From NCBI RefSeq assembly GCF_934754935.1, contig NZ_CAKVJB010000037.1:1-21959 (forward strand): a stretch of DNA of 21,959 nt, read 5' to 3'. The stretch is from an uncultured Holdemanella sp. GTDB lineage: Bacteria; Bacillota_I; Bacilli_A; Erysipelotrichales; Erysipelotrichaceae. Every line of letters starts with the position of its first letter. Position 1 is the stretch's first letter. The notes under the pieces are model-generated. The model was not told the DNA's origin. It saw nothing but the letters and a program-made list of their open reading frames with translations, and did not search any database. Positions 21,892-21,959 of this stretch are shown in pieces. A program made the translations under genes and the position numbers.

Positions 21892-21959
21892 TGGCGCCTG
21901 AAACAAGACTCGAACTTGTGACCTGCCGGTTAACAGCCGGATGCTCTACCGACTGAGCT
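21892..21959 (-). tRNA. tRNA-Asn (GTT), second copy, cut by window end
   Basis: Over the 68 bases visible it is identical to the first tRNA-Asn, including anticodon GTT and CCA. The 5' eight bases lie outside the window. The unit (terminator plus tRNA) repeats with a period of 196 bp, with one difference outside the tRNA (21686 versus 21882). Confidence 0.96.

Noticed and set aside
1..21959. CRISPR arrays, insertion sequences or prophage genes
   Set aside because: No regularly spaced short repeats, transposase, integrase or phage structural motifs were seen on either strand.

Overview
The window is low-GC Gram-positive chromosomal DNA. AGGAGG-type ribosome sites, AT-rich intergenic DNA, the Bacillota-type yqeG/yqeH/yhbY/nadD/yqeK/rsfS block and the dnaD-nth pair all point to Bacillota. 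The NadD-YqeK fusion and the VanC/VanG-like wall ligase suggest the Erysipelotrichaceae (gut anaerobes). That family assignment is inference; no rRNA is present to confirm it.

Region 1 (1-975) holds, on the minus strand, the first codons of a gene leaving the window, a perfect 12-bp hairpin, a HIT-family hydrolase with its terminator, and a candidate ~110-nt small RNA with two C-rich CCCCUUA motifs. Region 2 (976-13378) is one uninterrupted plus-strand run of 15 genes with overlaps or gaps of at most 18 bp and no recognised internal terminator: murF, a D-Ala-D-Ser-type ligase, a racemase, a VanT-like membrane acyltransferase-fold protein, an FAD dehydrogenase, yqeG, yqeH, yhbY, a nadD-yqeK fusion, rsfS, a methyltransferase, mtnN, a DUF5590-like gene, dnaD and nth. 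It joins peptidoglycan precursor synthesis, 30S/50S assembly, NAD synthesis, SAM by-product recycling and replication/repair, and ends at a clear terminator.

Region 3 (13400-15188) is a small accessory group: a membrane-anchored XRE regulator, two GNAT acetyltransferases and a TfoX-like protein. Region 4 (15181-17185) is a divergent LysR regulator / YeiH-family transporter pair with a textbook LysR box. Region 5 (17186-18923) holds a kptA gene lying between a decayed fragment of a LysR gene and the intact LysR gene it matches. Region 6 (18924-19854) is an unrecognised gene preceded by a good promoter and a long structured leader, divergent from that LysR gene. Region 7 (19869-21959) is a minus-strand ThrE-type exporter, a DUF4186 protein and two tandem tRNA-Asn genes, the second cut by the window end.

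The most notable signal is the wall-synthesis set at 2327-5537. The ligase carries the Phe and Arg that mark D-Ala-D-Ser (VanC/VanG) enzymes. The next two genes look like the two halves of the serine racemase VanT encoded separately and in reverse order. Together they suggest peptidoglycan precursors ending in D-Ser, and so built-in low vancomycin affinity. Other leads are the structured leader at 19005-19087, the C-rich small RNA, and the repeat-flanked kptA.
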